NCBI GenBank assembly: GCA_027493625.1
Contig: JAOSKM010000001.1
Span: forward strand, 711,489 to 775,488
DNA: 64,000 bases
Direction: 5' to 3'
Source of the DNA: Planctomycetota bacterium
Lineage (GTDB): Bacteria; Planctomycetota; UBA8742; UBA2392
Shown here: positions 8,351 to 16,692 of the stretch, one piece after another
Position numbering within the stretch: position 1 is the stretch's first letter
Layout of the letters: each line of letters starts with the position of its first letter
Notes under the pieces: model-generated
What the model was told of the DNA's origin: nothing
The model's database searches: none
The model's input: only the letters and a program-made list of their open reading frames with translations
Program-made: the position numbers and the translations under genes

Positions 8351-9139
8351 ATGCAGCCCAAATCGTTCCTGTACACCGAGCAGGACGGCGTCGGCACCAT
8401 CACGCTGAACCGGCCGGAGCGCTACAACGCGCTGACCTTCGAGGTGTATCGCGAACTCGGCGCGTTCTTCAAGCACCTGAATGATCGCGAAAGCGTGCGC
8501 GTGGTGATCATTACTGGCGCGGGCAAGGCCTTCTGCAGCGGCGGCGATGTCGAGGACATCATCGGCGAGCTGTTCAGCCGCGACATGAAGGGCCTGCTTG
8601 ACTTCACGCGCATGACCGTGGACCTGATCCGCGCCATCCGCGCCTGCCGCAAGCCCGTGATCGGCGCGCTCAACGGCACCACCTGTGGCGCGGGCGCGGC
8701 GATCGCCCTGGCCTGCGACTTCCGCATCGCCAGCCCCTACGCCAAGTGCGCGTTCCTGTTCACCAGGGTGGGCCTCAGCGGTGCGGACATGGGCGCCTGC
8801 TTCCTGCTGCCGCGCGTGGTGGGCCTGACCAAGGCGACCGAACTGCTGATGCTCGGAGACTTCATCGACGCCACTGAGTGCGCGCGCATCGGCCTTTACA
8901 ACGAGGTGGTGGACAGCAACCAGCTGATGCCGCGCGTGAATGCGCTGGCGCAGCAGTTGTGCAAAGGCCCCCAGTTCGGCCTGATGATGACCAAGGAATT
9001 GTTGAACAAGGCGCTGAGCTTCGACCTGGAAACCGCCCTGGAGGCCGAGGCGCAGGCCCAGGCCATCTGCATGCAGCACCCGGATTTCCGCGAAAGCTAC
9101 GACGCCTGGACGGAAAAGCGCGAACCCAAGTTCAAATGA
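8351..9139 (+). CDS. Enoyl-CoA hydratase/isomerase-family protein
   Basis: A 262-aa crotonase-fold protein. The two oxyanion-hole segments are present: AFCSGGDV near residue 57 and NGTTCGAGAAIAL near 101. The position that carries the catalytic Glu in classic hydratases reads LSGADMGACFLLPR, i.e. Asp instead of Glu, so it may be a hydratase variant or catalyse another crotonase reaction such as ring hydrolysis. It starts 12 bases after the MarR gene behind GGAGACGG and is clearly in the same operon. Confidence 0.87.
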   Translation: MQPKSFLYTEQDGVGTITLNRPERYNALTFEVYRELGAFFKHLNDRESVRVVIITGAGKAFCSGGDVEDIIGELFSRDMKGLLDFTRMTVDLIRAIRACRKPVIGALNGTTCGAGAAIALACDFRIASPYAKCAFLFTRVGLSGADMGACFLLPRVVGLTKATELLMLGDFIDATECARIGLYNEVVDSNQLMPRVNALAQQLCKGPQFGLMMTKELLNKALSFDLETALEAEAQAQAICMQHPDFRESYDAWTEKREPKFK

Positions 9140-9153
9140 AGATCGGAAACTTC

Positions 9154-9227
9154 AGCTCACACGAAGGCACAAAGACACGAAGAGCGGCGTGTTTTCTTCT
9201 TTGTGTCTCCGTGGCTTCGTGTGAGCT
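9154..9227. repeat. Intergenic word-repeat hairpin 2 (CACGAAG type)
   Basis: The outer 13 bases of each arm (AGCTCACACGAAG at 9154-9166 and its inverse ending at 9227) pair perfectly; the inner parts pair with mismatches and contain the words GACACGAAG and CACAAAG. It occupies most of the gap between the hydratase and the acyl-CoA dehydrogenase. Structure and vocabulary match the hairpin at 2078-2162, though the sequence is not the same. Confidence 0.75.
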
Positions 9228-9251
9228 CAGTAGTTCAGCTGAGGTGGCAGT

Positions 9252-10376
9252 GTGAACGATCTTCTAAGACTGCCGATCTTCACCGACGAGCAGCGCGGCT
9301 TCGCGCGCGAGCTGGATGTCAACGCGCGGCAGCATTCCTGGCCCGATCCTGAACAGGACGACGCGGCCGCCTTAAAATCCGCACTGGCCACGCTGGGCAA
9401 GGCGGGTGTCCTAAAACATGCGCTGAGCGAGCCCTGGTCGATGCGCGCCAACGTGCTGGCGCGGGAGGTGCTGGCTTATCACTCCGGCATCGCGGACCTG
9501 GCCTGGGCCATGCAGGCCCTGGGCGGCGTGCCGCTGCTGATCGCCGGCAGCCCCGAACAGAAGCAGCTGCTGGCCAAGGGCATCAGCGGCGAGGCCTGCC
9601 TGGGCTTCGCCATCACTGAGCCCGATGCGGGCTCCGACCTTTCGCGCCTGAGCCTGCGCGCGGAGAAGGTGGGGGACGGGTACGTCCTCAACGGCGAAAA
9701 GCACCTGGTCAGCAATGTGGGCGTGGCGCACTTCTTCGTATTGTTCGCGCGCACCTCCGACGACAAGCGCGGCGTTTCGGCCTTCCTGCTGGACACCTCG
9801 CTGCCCGGCCTGAGCTTCGAGCAGCAGCGCCCGATCTCGCCGCACCCGCTGGGGCGCATCGTGTGCAAAGACGTCAAGCTGCCGGCCTCCGCCCTGATCG
9901 GCGCCGAGGGCGACGGAATGGGCATTGCGCTCGGCACGTTGGGGCGCATGCGCACCACGGTGGCGGCCGCGGCCAACGGCTTCGCGCGCCGCGCGCTGGA
10001 TGAGGCCCTGGCGCATGCCAAGGGCCGCGCGATGTTCGGCTCGACCCTGGCGCAGCAGCCCCTGGCGCAGGGGATTCTGGCCGAAATGCGCGCACGGCTT
10101 GACGCGTCAAGGCTGCTGACCTACCGCGCTGCGTGGGAATACGACTCCGGTGCTTCAAGGATTCCCCTGCAAGCGGGCGTGGCCAAGTGGCAGTCCACGG
10201 AAAACGCCCAGTGGATCATCGACAAGGCACTGCAGCTCGCGGGCGGGCTGGGCGCTGTGCAGGGCAGCATCTTCGAGCGCCTGTACCGCGAGATCCGCCC
10301 CCTGCGCATCTACGAGGGCGCCAGCGAGGTACAGCAGCTGCTGATCGCGGGCGAAATGTTGAAGGAGTCCCCATGA
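9252..10376 (+). CDS. Acyl-CoA dehydrogenase
   Basis: A 374-aa flavoprotein of the acyl-CoA dehydrogenase family. Visible landmarks are the FAD/substrate segment CLGFAITEPDAGSDLS near residue 117, KHLVSNVGVAHFFVLFA, and the C-terminal QLAGGLGAVQGSIFERLYRE followed by RIYEGASEVQ. The residue before GA in RIYEGASE is the usual catalytic Glu of many family members. It introduces a double bond into the acyl-CoA and passes electrons to ETF. It starts with GTG behind GAGGTGGC and overlaps the next start by four bases. Confidence 0.88.
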   Translation: MNDLLRLPIFTDEQRGFARELDVNARQHSWPDPEQDDAAALKSALATLGKAGVLKHALSEPWSMRANVLAREVLAYHSGIADLAWAMQALGGVPLLIAGSPEQKQLLAKGISGEACLGFAITEPDAGSDLSRLSLRAEKVGDGYVLNGEKHLVSNVGVAHFFVLFARTSDDKRGVSAFLLDTSLPGLSFEQQRPISPHPLGRIVCKDVKLPASALIGAEGDGMGIALGTLGRMRTTVAAAANGFARRALDEALAHAKGRAMFGSTLAQQPLAQGILAEMRARLDASRLLTYRAAWEYDSGASRIPLQAGVAKWQSTENAQWIIDKALQLAGGLGAVQGSIFERLYREIRPLRIYEGASEVQQLLIAGEMLKESP

Positions 10377-10742
10377 CCAGATACCCGCCCTACGAGCGGC
10401 ACGTGTTCATCTGCCTCAACCAGCGCGAGGCCGGCCACCCGCGCGGCGACTGCACCTCCAAGGGCGCGCCCGAGGTGCTGGAGCGCTTCAAGGAACTGGT
10501 GCAGCAGAAGGGCCTGAAGCCGCGCATTCGGGCGCAAAAAAAGCGGCTGCCTCGACACCTGCGAGCTGGGCGTCAGCGTCGTCGTGTACCCCGAGGCCGT
10601 GTGGTACAAGCAGGTGACGGTTGCCGACGTGGACGAGATCGTCGAAAGCCACCTGGTGAACGGCGTGCCCGTAGAGCGCCTGCGCCAGCACCCGCAGCTG
10701 CCGGGCGACTCCAGCAAGCTCAAGCCCATCGGGAACGCGTGA
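10373..10742 (+). CDS. Thioredoxin-like [2Fe-2S] ferredoxin, frameshifted
   Basis: Frame 1 encodes HVFICLNQREAGHPRGDC, the first half of the four-Cys cluster site (C-x12-C). After a run of seven A at 10536-10542 the reading frame is lost. If one A is removed, translation continues as SGCLDTCELGVSVVVYPE, supplying the C-x3-C pair, and ends at TGA 10740-10742 with a family-typical tail. The intact product would be about 122 aa. Because the second half is perfectly conserved in the other frame, I take this as a sequencing error or a very recent mutation. The start overlaps the dehydrogenase stop (ATGA). It probably carries electrons for the cluster. Confidence 0.8.
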
Positions 10743-10769
10743 TGGTAACGGTTTCCGGGCTGCGAACGG

Positions 10770-11127
10770 TTCTGTCGCCCCTGACGGGGCTCTGGAATGG
10801 TGGTTGCCCAGACACCCGGGGCGTAAGCCCCGGGCTACGTTCTTGCGCCCGCAAGCGGGCTGAACCGCAACGATTAGATGTAGCACGATCGGTTGAAACG
10901 CGTTCCGCTGAGCCGGTTGGCGCCGCGGCGCTGGGTGGAGCGTCTCCGCTGGTTGGCACCAATGCCCTGGTCGGCGAGGACTTCTGCGGTGTTCATCTCT
11001 GTCTGAGGGAAAAGCTGCCGTGCCCCTGTTTTGAGCCGCCTCCGACGGCGTCAGATCGTAGCCCGGGGCGTAAGCCCCGGATCTCACGACCCTCGCCGCA
11101 TCCGGAGCCCCGTGAGGGGCGACAGAA
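10770..11127. repeat. 358-base non-coding element with mirrored REP-like palindromes
   Basis: The 439-base gap between the ferredoxin and the OYE gene holds no credible gene. It contains short GC palindromes in mirror order: on the left CCCCTGACGGGG (about 10779) then CCCGGGGCGTAAGCCCCGGG (10814-10833); on the right CCCGGGGCGTAAGCCCCGG (about 11061) then CCCCGTGAGGGG (about 11109). The left and right sets, including the flanking TGTCG/CGACA, are inverted copies. About 200 bases of unique sequence lie between. This looks like a small non-autonomous element or a BIME-type REP cluster. Confidence 0.65.
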
Positions 11128-11181
11128 GCGCACCATCCACCCTCGCCTGCGTTCGTTAACCGCTAAACTATCCTGACAATC

Positions 11182-12602
11182 ATGACCTTATTCAGTCCCC
11201 TAACCATTCGCTCCATGACCCTGCCCAACCGCGTCGTTGTGCCGGCCATGGTCACGCGTTTGTCGGGCGAGGACGGCTTCGTCAACCAGGACATCACGGA
11301 CCGCTACGTGCGTTTCGCCAAGGGTGGCGCGGGGCTCGTGGTCCTTGAAGCCATGGCCGTTCACCGGAGCAAGTCGGGTCCCCTGCTGCGCATCTGTGAC
11401 GACGAATTCGTGCCCGCCCTGCGCGAACTGCGCCGGAAAATGAAAGACGCCGGGCCCGGTTGCGTTGCCCCCAGATCATTCACTTCCTCAAGATCTCCCG
11501 CAGCGGCTGGCGGCAGAAAGTTGAGGACCTAAGTAATGACGATATCCAGAACATCGTCGAAAACTACGCCGCCGCGGCCGTCCGCTGCGCCGAGGCCGGC
11601 TACGACGGCGTCGAGCTGCACATGGCCCATGCCTACACGCTGTCCAGCTTCCTGAGCCGCATGAACAAGCGCCGCGACGACTACGGCGGCAGCCTCGACC
11701 GCCGCCTGCGCCTGCCGATCGAGGTGACGCAGGCCGTGCGCAGGGCGGTGGGGGAGTCGTTCCCGGTCGGCGTGCGCTTCGACGGCGAGGAGTGCATCAA
11801 GGGCGGCTACACCGTTGACGAGTCAAGGCTGATCGCCCTGCGCCTGGTGCAGGCCGGCGTCGATTACGTCAGCGTCAGCGCCGGCGGCAAGTTCGAGGAC
11901 GCCCAGCCCCGAGAGGGCGAGCCCCTGTACCCCTACACCGGCTACAGCGGCGAGCGCTGCATGCCCGGCAAGACCTACCCGCCCGCCGCCAACCTGTACA
12001 TCGCGGCCGGCATCAAGCAGTTCCTGCGCGAGCAGGGGGTGCACACGCCCGTGGTGGCCACCGGCAAGATCAGCACGCCCGAGTTGGCCGAGCGCATTCT
12101 GGCCGAGGGCAGCGCCGACCTGATCGGCATGGCGCGCCCGATTCTGTGCGACCCGGACTGGCCGCGCAAAGTGCAGGCCGGGCGCTTCGACAAGGTGATC
12201 CGCTGCTGCTACGCCAACGTGTGCAAGGCGAAGGACGAGCGCTTCCAGACCGTGAGCTGCTTCCTGTGGCCCAAGGGCAGCATCCAGGCGCCGGAAAGCG
12301 ACGACACCGTGGCGCCGCACTGGTCGGGGCAGGGCGCCAACCTCACGGCTGACGGCAGCAAAGGCCGCATCGACCTGCGCTGGCACGCGGCCGAGGATAA
12401 CGAGGGCGTGTACGGCTACGACATCTGGCGCGCGCTGGGGCAGGGCGAGTTCGAGCGCATCGACGCCGTGCCCGCGCCGGTAACGGCCTACCACGACACC
12501 ACAGCCGTGGCCGGATTGGAGTACCGCTACTACGTGCAAGCCTACGACCACGCCGGCAACCGCACACCGGCGTCGGAAACCATCATCGCCCGCGTTGGGT
12601 GA
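11182..12602 (+). CDS. NADH:flavin oxidoreductase (old yellow enzyme) with C-terminal FN3-like domain, frameshifted
   Basis: The FMN-binding TIM barrel begins normally (MTLFSPLTIRSMTLPNRVVV) but loses frame at the C5 run 11468-11472. Adding one C restores PQIIHFLKISRSGW and the rest of the barrel: GYDGVELHMAHAYTLSSFLS, NKRRDDYGGS, GVRFDGEE, and GMARPILCDPDWP. A Cys-rich stretch (RCCYANVCK ... TVSCF) could bind a [4Fe-4S] cluster as in dienoyl-CoA-reductase relatives. Instead of the FAD domain of those enzymes there is a fibronectin-III-like module (about the last 95 residues, GRIDLRWHAAEDNEGVYGYD). Likely reduces an enone or dienoyl-CoA in the cluster. Confidence 0.83.
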
Positions 12603-12712
12603 TTGGGATCACCTGAAAATTTTTGGGGTACTTTTTTCACCTCAGGAAGTTTGGTGGGGGGTGGTTCGTTTCTGGTTCACGTCGGTCTGACTATGCACCA
12701 AGGCGGGCAGCC

Positions 12713-12943
12713 ATGGATGTCGGAGCCTTACCCTTGAATCAGAAATCCAAAACACGGCTGGTGGTCGGCCAGCAGGTTTACTGTTCGCGCATCGGGCGCG
12801 CGGGCCAGCTCCTGGGCGTCAGCCAGCCCCAGGGGGCCTGCGTGATCCGCATCGCGGGCAGCAACGAAGTGGTCACCGTGGACGAGTGCGAACTGCGCAT
12901 CGCCACCTGGGACGAAATCCGCGGCGCATGCCCCGGTCCTTGA
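12713..12943 (+). CDS. Small hypothetical protein (76 aa)
   Basis: A short frame starting at ATG 12713 behind GGCGGG. It contains a beta-rich stretch (RLVVGQQVYCSRIGRAGQLLG, quoted to G; then ACVIRIAGSNEVVTVDECEL), which could be a small OB- or SH3-like barrel. No family recognised. It lies between the OYE gene and a block of four hairpins, with 110 bases of unremarkable sequence upstream. Moderate confidence that it is expressed. Confidence 0.45.
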   Translation: MDVGALPLNQKSKTRLVVGQQVYCSRIGRAGQLLGVSQPQGACVIRIAGSNEVVTVDECELRIATWDEIRGACPGP

Positions 12944-12945
12944 AG

Positions 12946-13050
12946 AGCCCCGGCGGAAACGCCGGGGACCGCCGCGCGTGCGCGGCGGAATTGGTTCGCA
13001 CCGTTCACGCGGGCAAGCCCGCGTATCCCCGGCCTTTCGGCCGGGGCTCT
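12946..13050. repeat. Block of four GC hairpins between convergent genes
   Basis: Four palindromes follow one another: CCCCGGCGGAAACGCCGGGG, CCGCCGCGCGTGCGCGGCGG, CGCGGGCAAGCCCGCG and CCCCGGCCTTTCGGCCGGGG. The first and last share the outer GCCCCGGC arms in opposite orientation, so the whole block is also a large inverted repeat. It separates the end of the small plus-strand gene from the end of the minus-strand cupin gene, so it may serve as a bidirectional terminator as well as a REP cluster. Confidence 0.75.
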
Positions 13051-13375
13051 ACAGCAGCTCCACGCCCTGAGGCAGCATCACCAGCACCACGCAGCCCTTG
13101 CGGCTTGACGGCCGGTGCGCGCTGCCGGGTGGATGCCAGATGTAGCTGCCGGCGGGCCAGCCCTTGCCCAGGTCGTCCAGCTCGCCCTCAAGCACGTAGT
13201 ATTCCTCACCGCCCGGGTGCCGGTGGCCGTGGTAGCGCGCTCCGGGCTCGAACTTGAGCAGGATGGTCAGGCCGCCTTCAGCGTGCTTGCGCAGCGTCTT
13301 GTAGCTGACGCCCGGGTTGTCCGGGAACTCGCGCCACTCGCGCTCGTGGGTCAGTATCTGGATAGACTCGCTCAT
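13049..13375 (-). CDS. Small cupin-domain protein (ChrR-like)
   Basis: A single-domain cupin of 108 aa. The metal-binding motif 1 reads PGARYHGHRHPGGEEYYVLEGEL (residues about 44-66; the core is HGHRHPGGEE), with a second motif around WHPPGSAHRPSS (His). This is the layout of the ChrR anti-sigma C-terminal cupin and of small dioxygenase-like cupins. No anti-sigma Zn domain and no sigma factor lie next to it, so it may act as a stand-alone sensor or enzyme. It is transcribed towards the hairpin block and away from the monooxygenase gene. Confidence 0.8.
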   Translation of the reverse strand: MSESIQILTHEREWREFPDNPGVSYKTLRKHAEGGLTILLKFEPGARYHGHRHPGGEEYYVLEGELDDLGKGWPAGSYIWHPPGSAHRPSSRKGCVVLVMLPQGVELL

Positions 13376-13435
13376 GCTTCTAATCTAGCGCGGCCGCTGG
13401 TTTCTGCAGGGCTCAATTTCTGAACTGGAGCAGCC

Positions 13436-13741
13436 ATGTTCCTGGTGATGAACCGTTTCAGGGTAATCCCCGGCCGCGAAGCCGACTTTGAAGAGGCCTT
13501 CAAGGGCCGCGCGCGGCTGGTGGACCAGATGCCCGGCTTCATGGCGCAGGACATGCTGCGGCCGGCCGGTGAAGAAGGCGTGTTCATCAGCATGACGCGC
13601 TGGCAATCGCGGGAAGCCTTCGAGGCCTGGACGCGCTCGGAGCAGTTCAAGCAGGGGCACGGCAAGCGGCACCCGGGTATGTTCCAGGGCCCGCCACAGC
13701 TCGAGATGTACGAGGTATTCGACAGCACCACGGAGGTCTAG
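13436..13741 (+). CDS. Antibiotic-biosynthesis-monooxygenase-domain protein (possible haem-degrading type)
   Basis: A 101-aa ABM-fold protein. It shows the family pattern NRFRVIPGREADFEEAFKGR (residues 5-24), an MPGF motif and ISMTRWQSREAFEAWTRSEQF, as in IsdG/HmoB-like haem monooxygenases and small quinol monooxygenases. The specific substrate is not visible. It is followed after three bases by the PPIase gene on the same strand. Confidence 0.83.
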   Translation: MFLVMNRFRVIPGREADFEEAFKGRARLVDQMPGFMAQDMLRPAGEEGVFISMTRWQSREAFEAWTRSEQFKQGHGKRHPGMFQGPPQLEMYEVFDSTTEV

Positions 13742-13744
13742 CAG

Positions 13745-14257
13745 GTGGCAAAGAAACGCAAGATGCGCGGCACGCTGATCGGCACCATCGTGTTGGCGGC
13801 GATCCTGGGCGCGGTGATCGGCGCGATCATCTTCCATGACCCCGGCCAGCCGCTGCCCGGGCCGGACAGCGTGAAGTTCACCGACGAGTACGATGACGAG
13901 TGGGGCAAGCTGGCGGCGCCGATCTCGCACGTGACGGTCACGCACATCCTGATCAGCTGGAAGGGCGCCAACCCGCGCGTCACGCCCAAAGAGCCGGAAC
14001 GCACCAAGGAGCAAGCCTGGGAGCTGGTTGAGCAGCTGTGGAACCGCTACAAGACCGAGCCCACCAAGGAGAACTGGACCGCGCTGCAGGCCAGGTACAA
14101 TGAGGATTCCAAGCCACACGAGCGTTACGGGGTGCCGGACCCCACGGGCCAGCCGCTGGCCAAGCCTTTTACGGACTGCGCCAAGAGCACCAACGTCAAC
14201 TTCGCGCGCATCGTGGAAACCGAGTTCGGCTACCACCTGATCCGCCGGGAGCAATAG
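13745..14257 (+). CDS. Membrane-anchored parvulin-type peptidyl-prolyl isomerase
   Basis: A 170-aa protein with a positively charged N-terminus, one membrane anchor (about residues 10-28) and a parvulin/PpiC domain outside the membrane: VTHILISWKGAN near 60, WTALQARYNEDSKPHERYGV near 115 and ARIVETEFGYHLIRRE at the C-terminus. The last block is the hallmark of rotamases. It should assist folding of exported proteins. It starts with GTG three bases after the ABM gene and ends one base before the next ATG, so the three genes form one operon. Confidence 0.82.
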   Translation: MAKKRKMRGTLIGTIVLAAILGAVIGAIIFHDPGQPLPGPDSVKFTDEYDDEWGKLAAPISHVTVTHILISWKGANPRVTPKEPERTKEQAWELVEQLWNRYKTEPTKENWTALQARYNEDSKPHERYGVPDPTGQPLAKPFTDCAKSTNVNFARIVETEFGYHLIRREQ

Positions 14258-14258
14258 C

Positions 14259-15014
14259 ATGCGCTTCACGAACAAGGTCGTACTGATCAGCGGCGGCGGC
14301 ACCGGCATCGGCCTGGGCGCCGCCAGGCGCTTCGTATCCGAGGGTGCGAAGGTCGTCATCACCGGCCGCCGCGAAGACAAGCTCAAGGCCGCCTGCACCG
14401 AGGCCGGCACGGCCTGCAGCTACGTGGTGGGGGACGTGACCAGCGCGCAAGACTGCGCCCGCATGGTGGCCGAGACCGTGGCGCGTCACGGCCGTATCGA
14501 CGTGCTGGTGAACAACGCGGGCGTGATCGGCAACGGCGGCGTGCAGGACACCACGCCCGAGGAGTTCCAGCGCGTGATGGGCCCCAACGTGTACGGGGTG
14601 TACCACCTGACGCACGCGGCGGTGGGGGAGTTGATCAAGCGCAAGGGCGCGATCGTGAACCTCAGCAGCGTGACCGGCACGCGGCCTTACGGCAACCTGC
14701 TGGCGTACTGCGCCTCCAAGGCGGCGGTCAGCATGATGACCCAGACCATGGCGCTCGAGCTGGCGCCCAAGGGTGTGCGGGTGAACGCCGTGGAGCCCGG
14801 GGTGGTGCGCAGCGAGCTGCACCGGGTCACGAATGCCGTGCCCGACTACGACGCCTTTCTCAAGCGCGCCCAGGAGACCCATCCCATCGGGCGTCACGGT
14901 GTGCCTGAAGACGTGGCGGCGGCGATCGCCTTCCTGGCCAGCGACGAGGCGGGCTGGATCACCGGCGAGTGCATGAAGGTGGACGGCGGCCGACACATGA
15001 CGAGCCTGCGCTAG
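14259..15014 (+). CDS. SDR-family oxidoreductase
   Basis: A 251-aa classical SDR: GGGTGIG at residues 12-18, NNAG near 87, LSSVTG with the catalytic Ser near 138, YCASK (Tyr-x-x-x-Lys) near 151-155 and the C-terminal ITGECMKVDGG. It resembles 3-oxoacyl reductase/glucose-dehydrogenase-like members; the substrate is not predictable. It begins one base after the PPIase stop, and so is translationally coupled to it. Confidence 0.87.
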   Translation: MRFTNKVVLISGGGTGIGLGAARRFVSEGAKVVITGRREDKLKAACTEAGTACSYVVGDVTSAQDCARMVAETVARHGRIDVLVNNAGVIGNGGVQDTTPEEFQRVMGPNVYGVYHLTHAAVGELIKRKGAIVNLSSVTGTRPYGNLLAYCASKAAVSMMTQTMALELAPKGVRVNAVEPGVVRSELHRVTNAVPDYDAFLKRAQETHPIGRHGVPEDVAAAIAFLASDEAGWITGECMKVDGGRHMTSLR

Positions 15015-15142
15015 GTCGTTTTTGCGTAAGGGTTTCCGTCCCTGGCCCACATAACTTCTGACGCCTTTTTTGAAGAAATCTTTCGGGAACTGGCGTAAAG
15101 TAACCCGTGGTGCTGGGCCAGGTCATAATTCCGGGAGCTGTA

Positions 15143-16627
15143 ATGCGGAAAACGCTGATTTACACCGCCGTGGCGGCCTTGATTGTTTTTGGCCTCACAC
15201 GTCCGACCGTTGCGCAGGACGCCGGTGATGCAGAGAAAAAGCGCGAAGACATGTTCGGCAAGTCCTTTGCCGACAAGGTGGAAGACGCGGTCGACAAGGG
15301 CTGCGACTGGCTGAAGAAGCAGCAGGGCATCGACCCGGTCGATCCCAAGCCGGTTTTCGGCAAGTTCCCGGAAAACCCGCCGACTTACGGCGCGGGCACG
15401 CCGCACCGCTACCTGATCGCGCGCACGGCCTTCCCGATCCAGGCGCTGTGCAAGTCGGGCTGCTTCGTCGACGAGAAGGAAATCGACACGGCCATGAAGT
15501 GGCTGCGCGAAAACTACACCGACCAGGGTGCAGTGCAGTCGATGCAGGGCTTCGTGGGCAGCTCGACGTACGAGGATGCCACGGTGCTGAACGCCGTTGA
15601 GGCGTACTACATCAGCGCCTGGGAAGCCAAGGACCGCAAGCTGGAGAATCCCAAGAGCCGCTTTGAAAAGGACGCCGACGGCAAGAAGGTGCCCATCAAG
15701 CGCTGGGGTACCGAGGACAAGGGCGCCAAGAAGAAGAAGAAAGAGCGCAACTTCAAGCTGGACAAGAAGGACGAGAAGATCTGCGAAATCGCGGTCAAGG
15801 CCCTGGAGGCCCGCTTCCGCAAGGCCTACGGCGGCGGCGGCTGGCGCTATGCCAAGGAGGGCATGGGCGAGAACGACCCCAGTGTGGACGTCTCCGCCAC
15901 CCAGTACGCCATCCTGGGCCTGAAGGCGGCCACCCGCCTGGGCATCAAGTACGACAAGAAGCTGCTGTTTGACGTGTTCCGCTTCTACCGCGGCCAGCAG
16001 GACAAGGACGGCCCGGTGGTGAAGGCCAAGTGGAAGAAGAGCGCCGGCGACGACGACGACAAGAAGAAGGGCCGCGGCACTTCTTCCGAGGAACCGCCGC
16101 CCGAGCTCAAGGCCCGCGGCTGGGGCTACTGCCGCGAAAGCAACCACCAGCCCCTGGACAAGACCACCTACGGCAGCATGACGGCCGCCGCGGTCAACGC
16201 GCTGATCCTGATCCGCGACGAGCTGGTGGAAGACCCGGGCCAGAAGAAGACCTGGGACAAGCTGGACAAGGACTGCAACCAGATGATCGGCGACGGCCTG
16301 GCCTGGATGATCCAGAACTGGTCGATGAAGGAGAACCCGCGCGCCGGCACGTACCGCTACTACTACTACCTCTACACCGTAGAGCGTCTCGGCATGCTGG
16401 GTGGAATCGATGAAATCGGCGGACATGACTGGTACGTCGAAGGCGCCGAGCAGCTGCTGGAGCAGCAGACAAAGGGCGGTGCCAGCGACGGCATGTGGGA
16501 CATCAACAACGAGGTCGACCCGTCTGATATCTACAACACCTGCTACGCGCTGCTGTTCCTGAAGCGCGCCACTTCAGGCGTTGACCGTCCGATCCCGGTG
16601 CTCACCGGCGGCGACGGCGAAGAGTAG
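15143..16627 (+). CDS. Secreted squalene-cyclase-like alpha/alpha-toroid protein
   Basis: A 494-aa protein starting at ATG 15143 (GGGAG upstream). A signal peptide covers about residues 1-25 (ends TVAQD). The rest has repeats typical of prenyltransferase/squalene-oxidase toroids: CDWLKKQQG, YRLIART-like turns, GGGGWRYAKEG, SATQYAILGLKAA, RGWGYCRES, SMTAAAVNALIL, YYYYLYTVERLGM and a final MWDINNEVDPSDIYNTCYALLFLKRA. The DxDD motif of cyclisation is not visible, so this is more likely a binding or scaffold protein than a cyclase. A Lys-rich insertion (residues about 190-215) is notable. A strong terminator follows. Confidence 0.78.
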   Translation: MRKTLIYTAVAALIVFGLTRPTVAQDAGDAEKKREDMFGKSFADKVEDAVDKGCDWLKKQQGIDPVDPKPVFGKFPENPPTYGAGTPHRYLIARTAFPIQALCKSGCFVDEKEIDTAMKWLRENYTDQGAVQSMQGFVGSSTYEDATVLNAVEAYYISAWEAKDRKLENPKSRFEKDADGKKVPIKRWGTEDKGAKKKKKERNFKLDKKDEKICEIAVKALEARFRKAYGGGGWRYAKEGMGENDPSVDVSATQYAILGLKAATRLGIKYDKKLLFDVFRFYRGQQDKDGPVVKAKWKKSAGDDDDKKKGRGTSSEEPPPELKARGWGYCRESNHQPLDKTTYGSMTAAAVNALILIRDELVEDPGQKKTWDKLDKDCNQMIGDGLAWMIQNWSMKENPRAGTYRYYYYLYTVERLGMLGGIDEIGGHDWYVEGAEQLLEQQTKGGASDGMWDINNEVDPSDIYNTCYALLFLKRATSGVDRPIPVLTGGDGEE

Positions 16628-16641
16628 ATCGGCACCAAAGC

Positions 16642-16670
16642 AAACCCGCGGGCTTTCGCCCGCGGGTTTT
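16642..16670 (+). terminator. Rho-independent terminator
   Basis: AAACCCGCGGGC-TTTC-GCCCGCGGG is followed by a T tract (16665-16670). The perfect 9-10 bp GC stem sits 15 bases after the toroid-protein stop. The A run on the 5' side means it can also serve the minus-strand yeaH gene. Confidence 0.92.
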
Positions 16671-16692
16671 TTATTGGTGCGGAGCCGGCGGA

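Noticed and set aside
10743..11176. Coding stretch downstream of the ferredoxin
   Set aside because: Any reading frame here crosses the palindromic repeats; the composition is not gene-like and no start with a ribosome site is present.
15011..16426. 471-codon minus-strand ORF
   Set aside because: Antisense shadow of the toroid protein, which has a signal peptide, ribosome site and terminator of its own.
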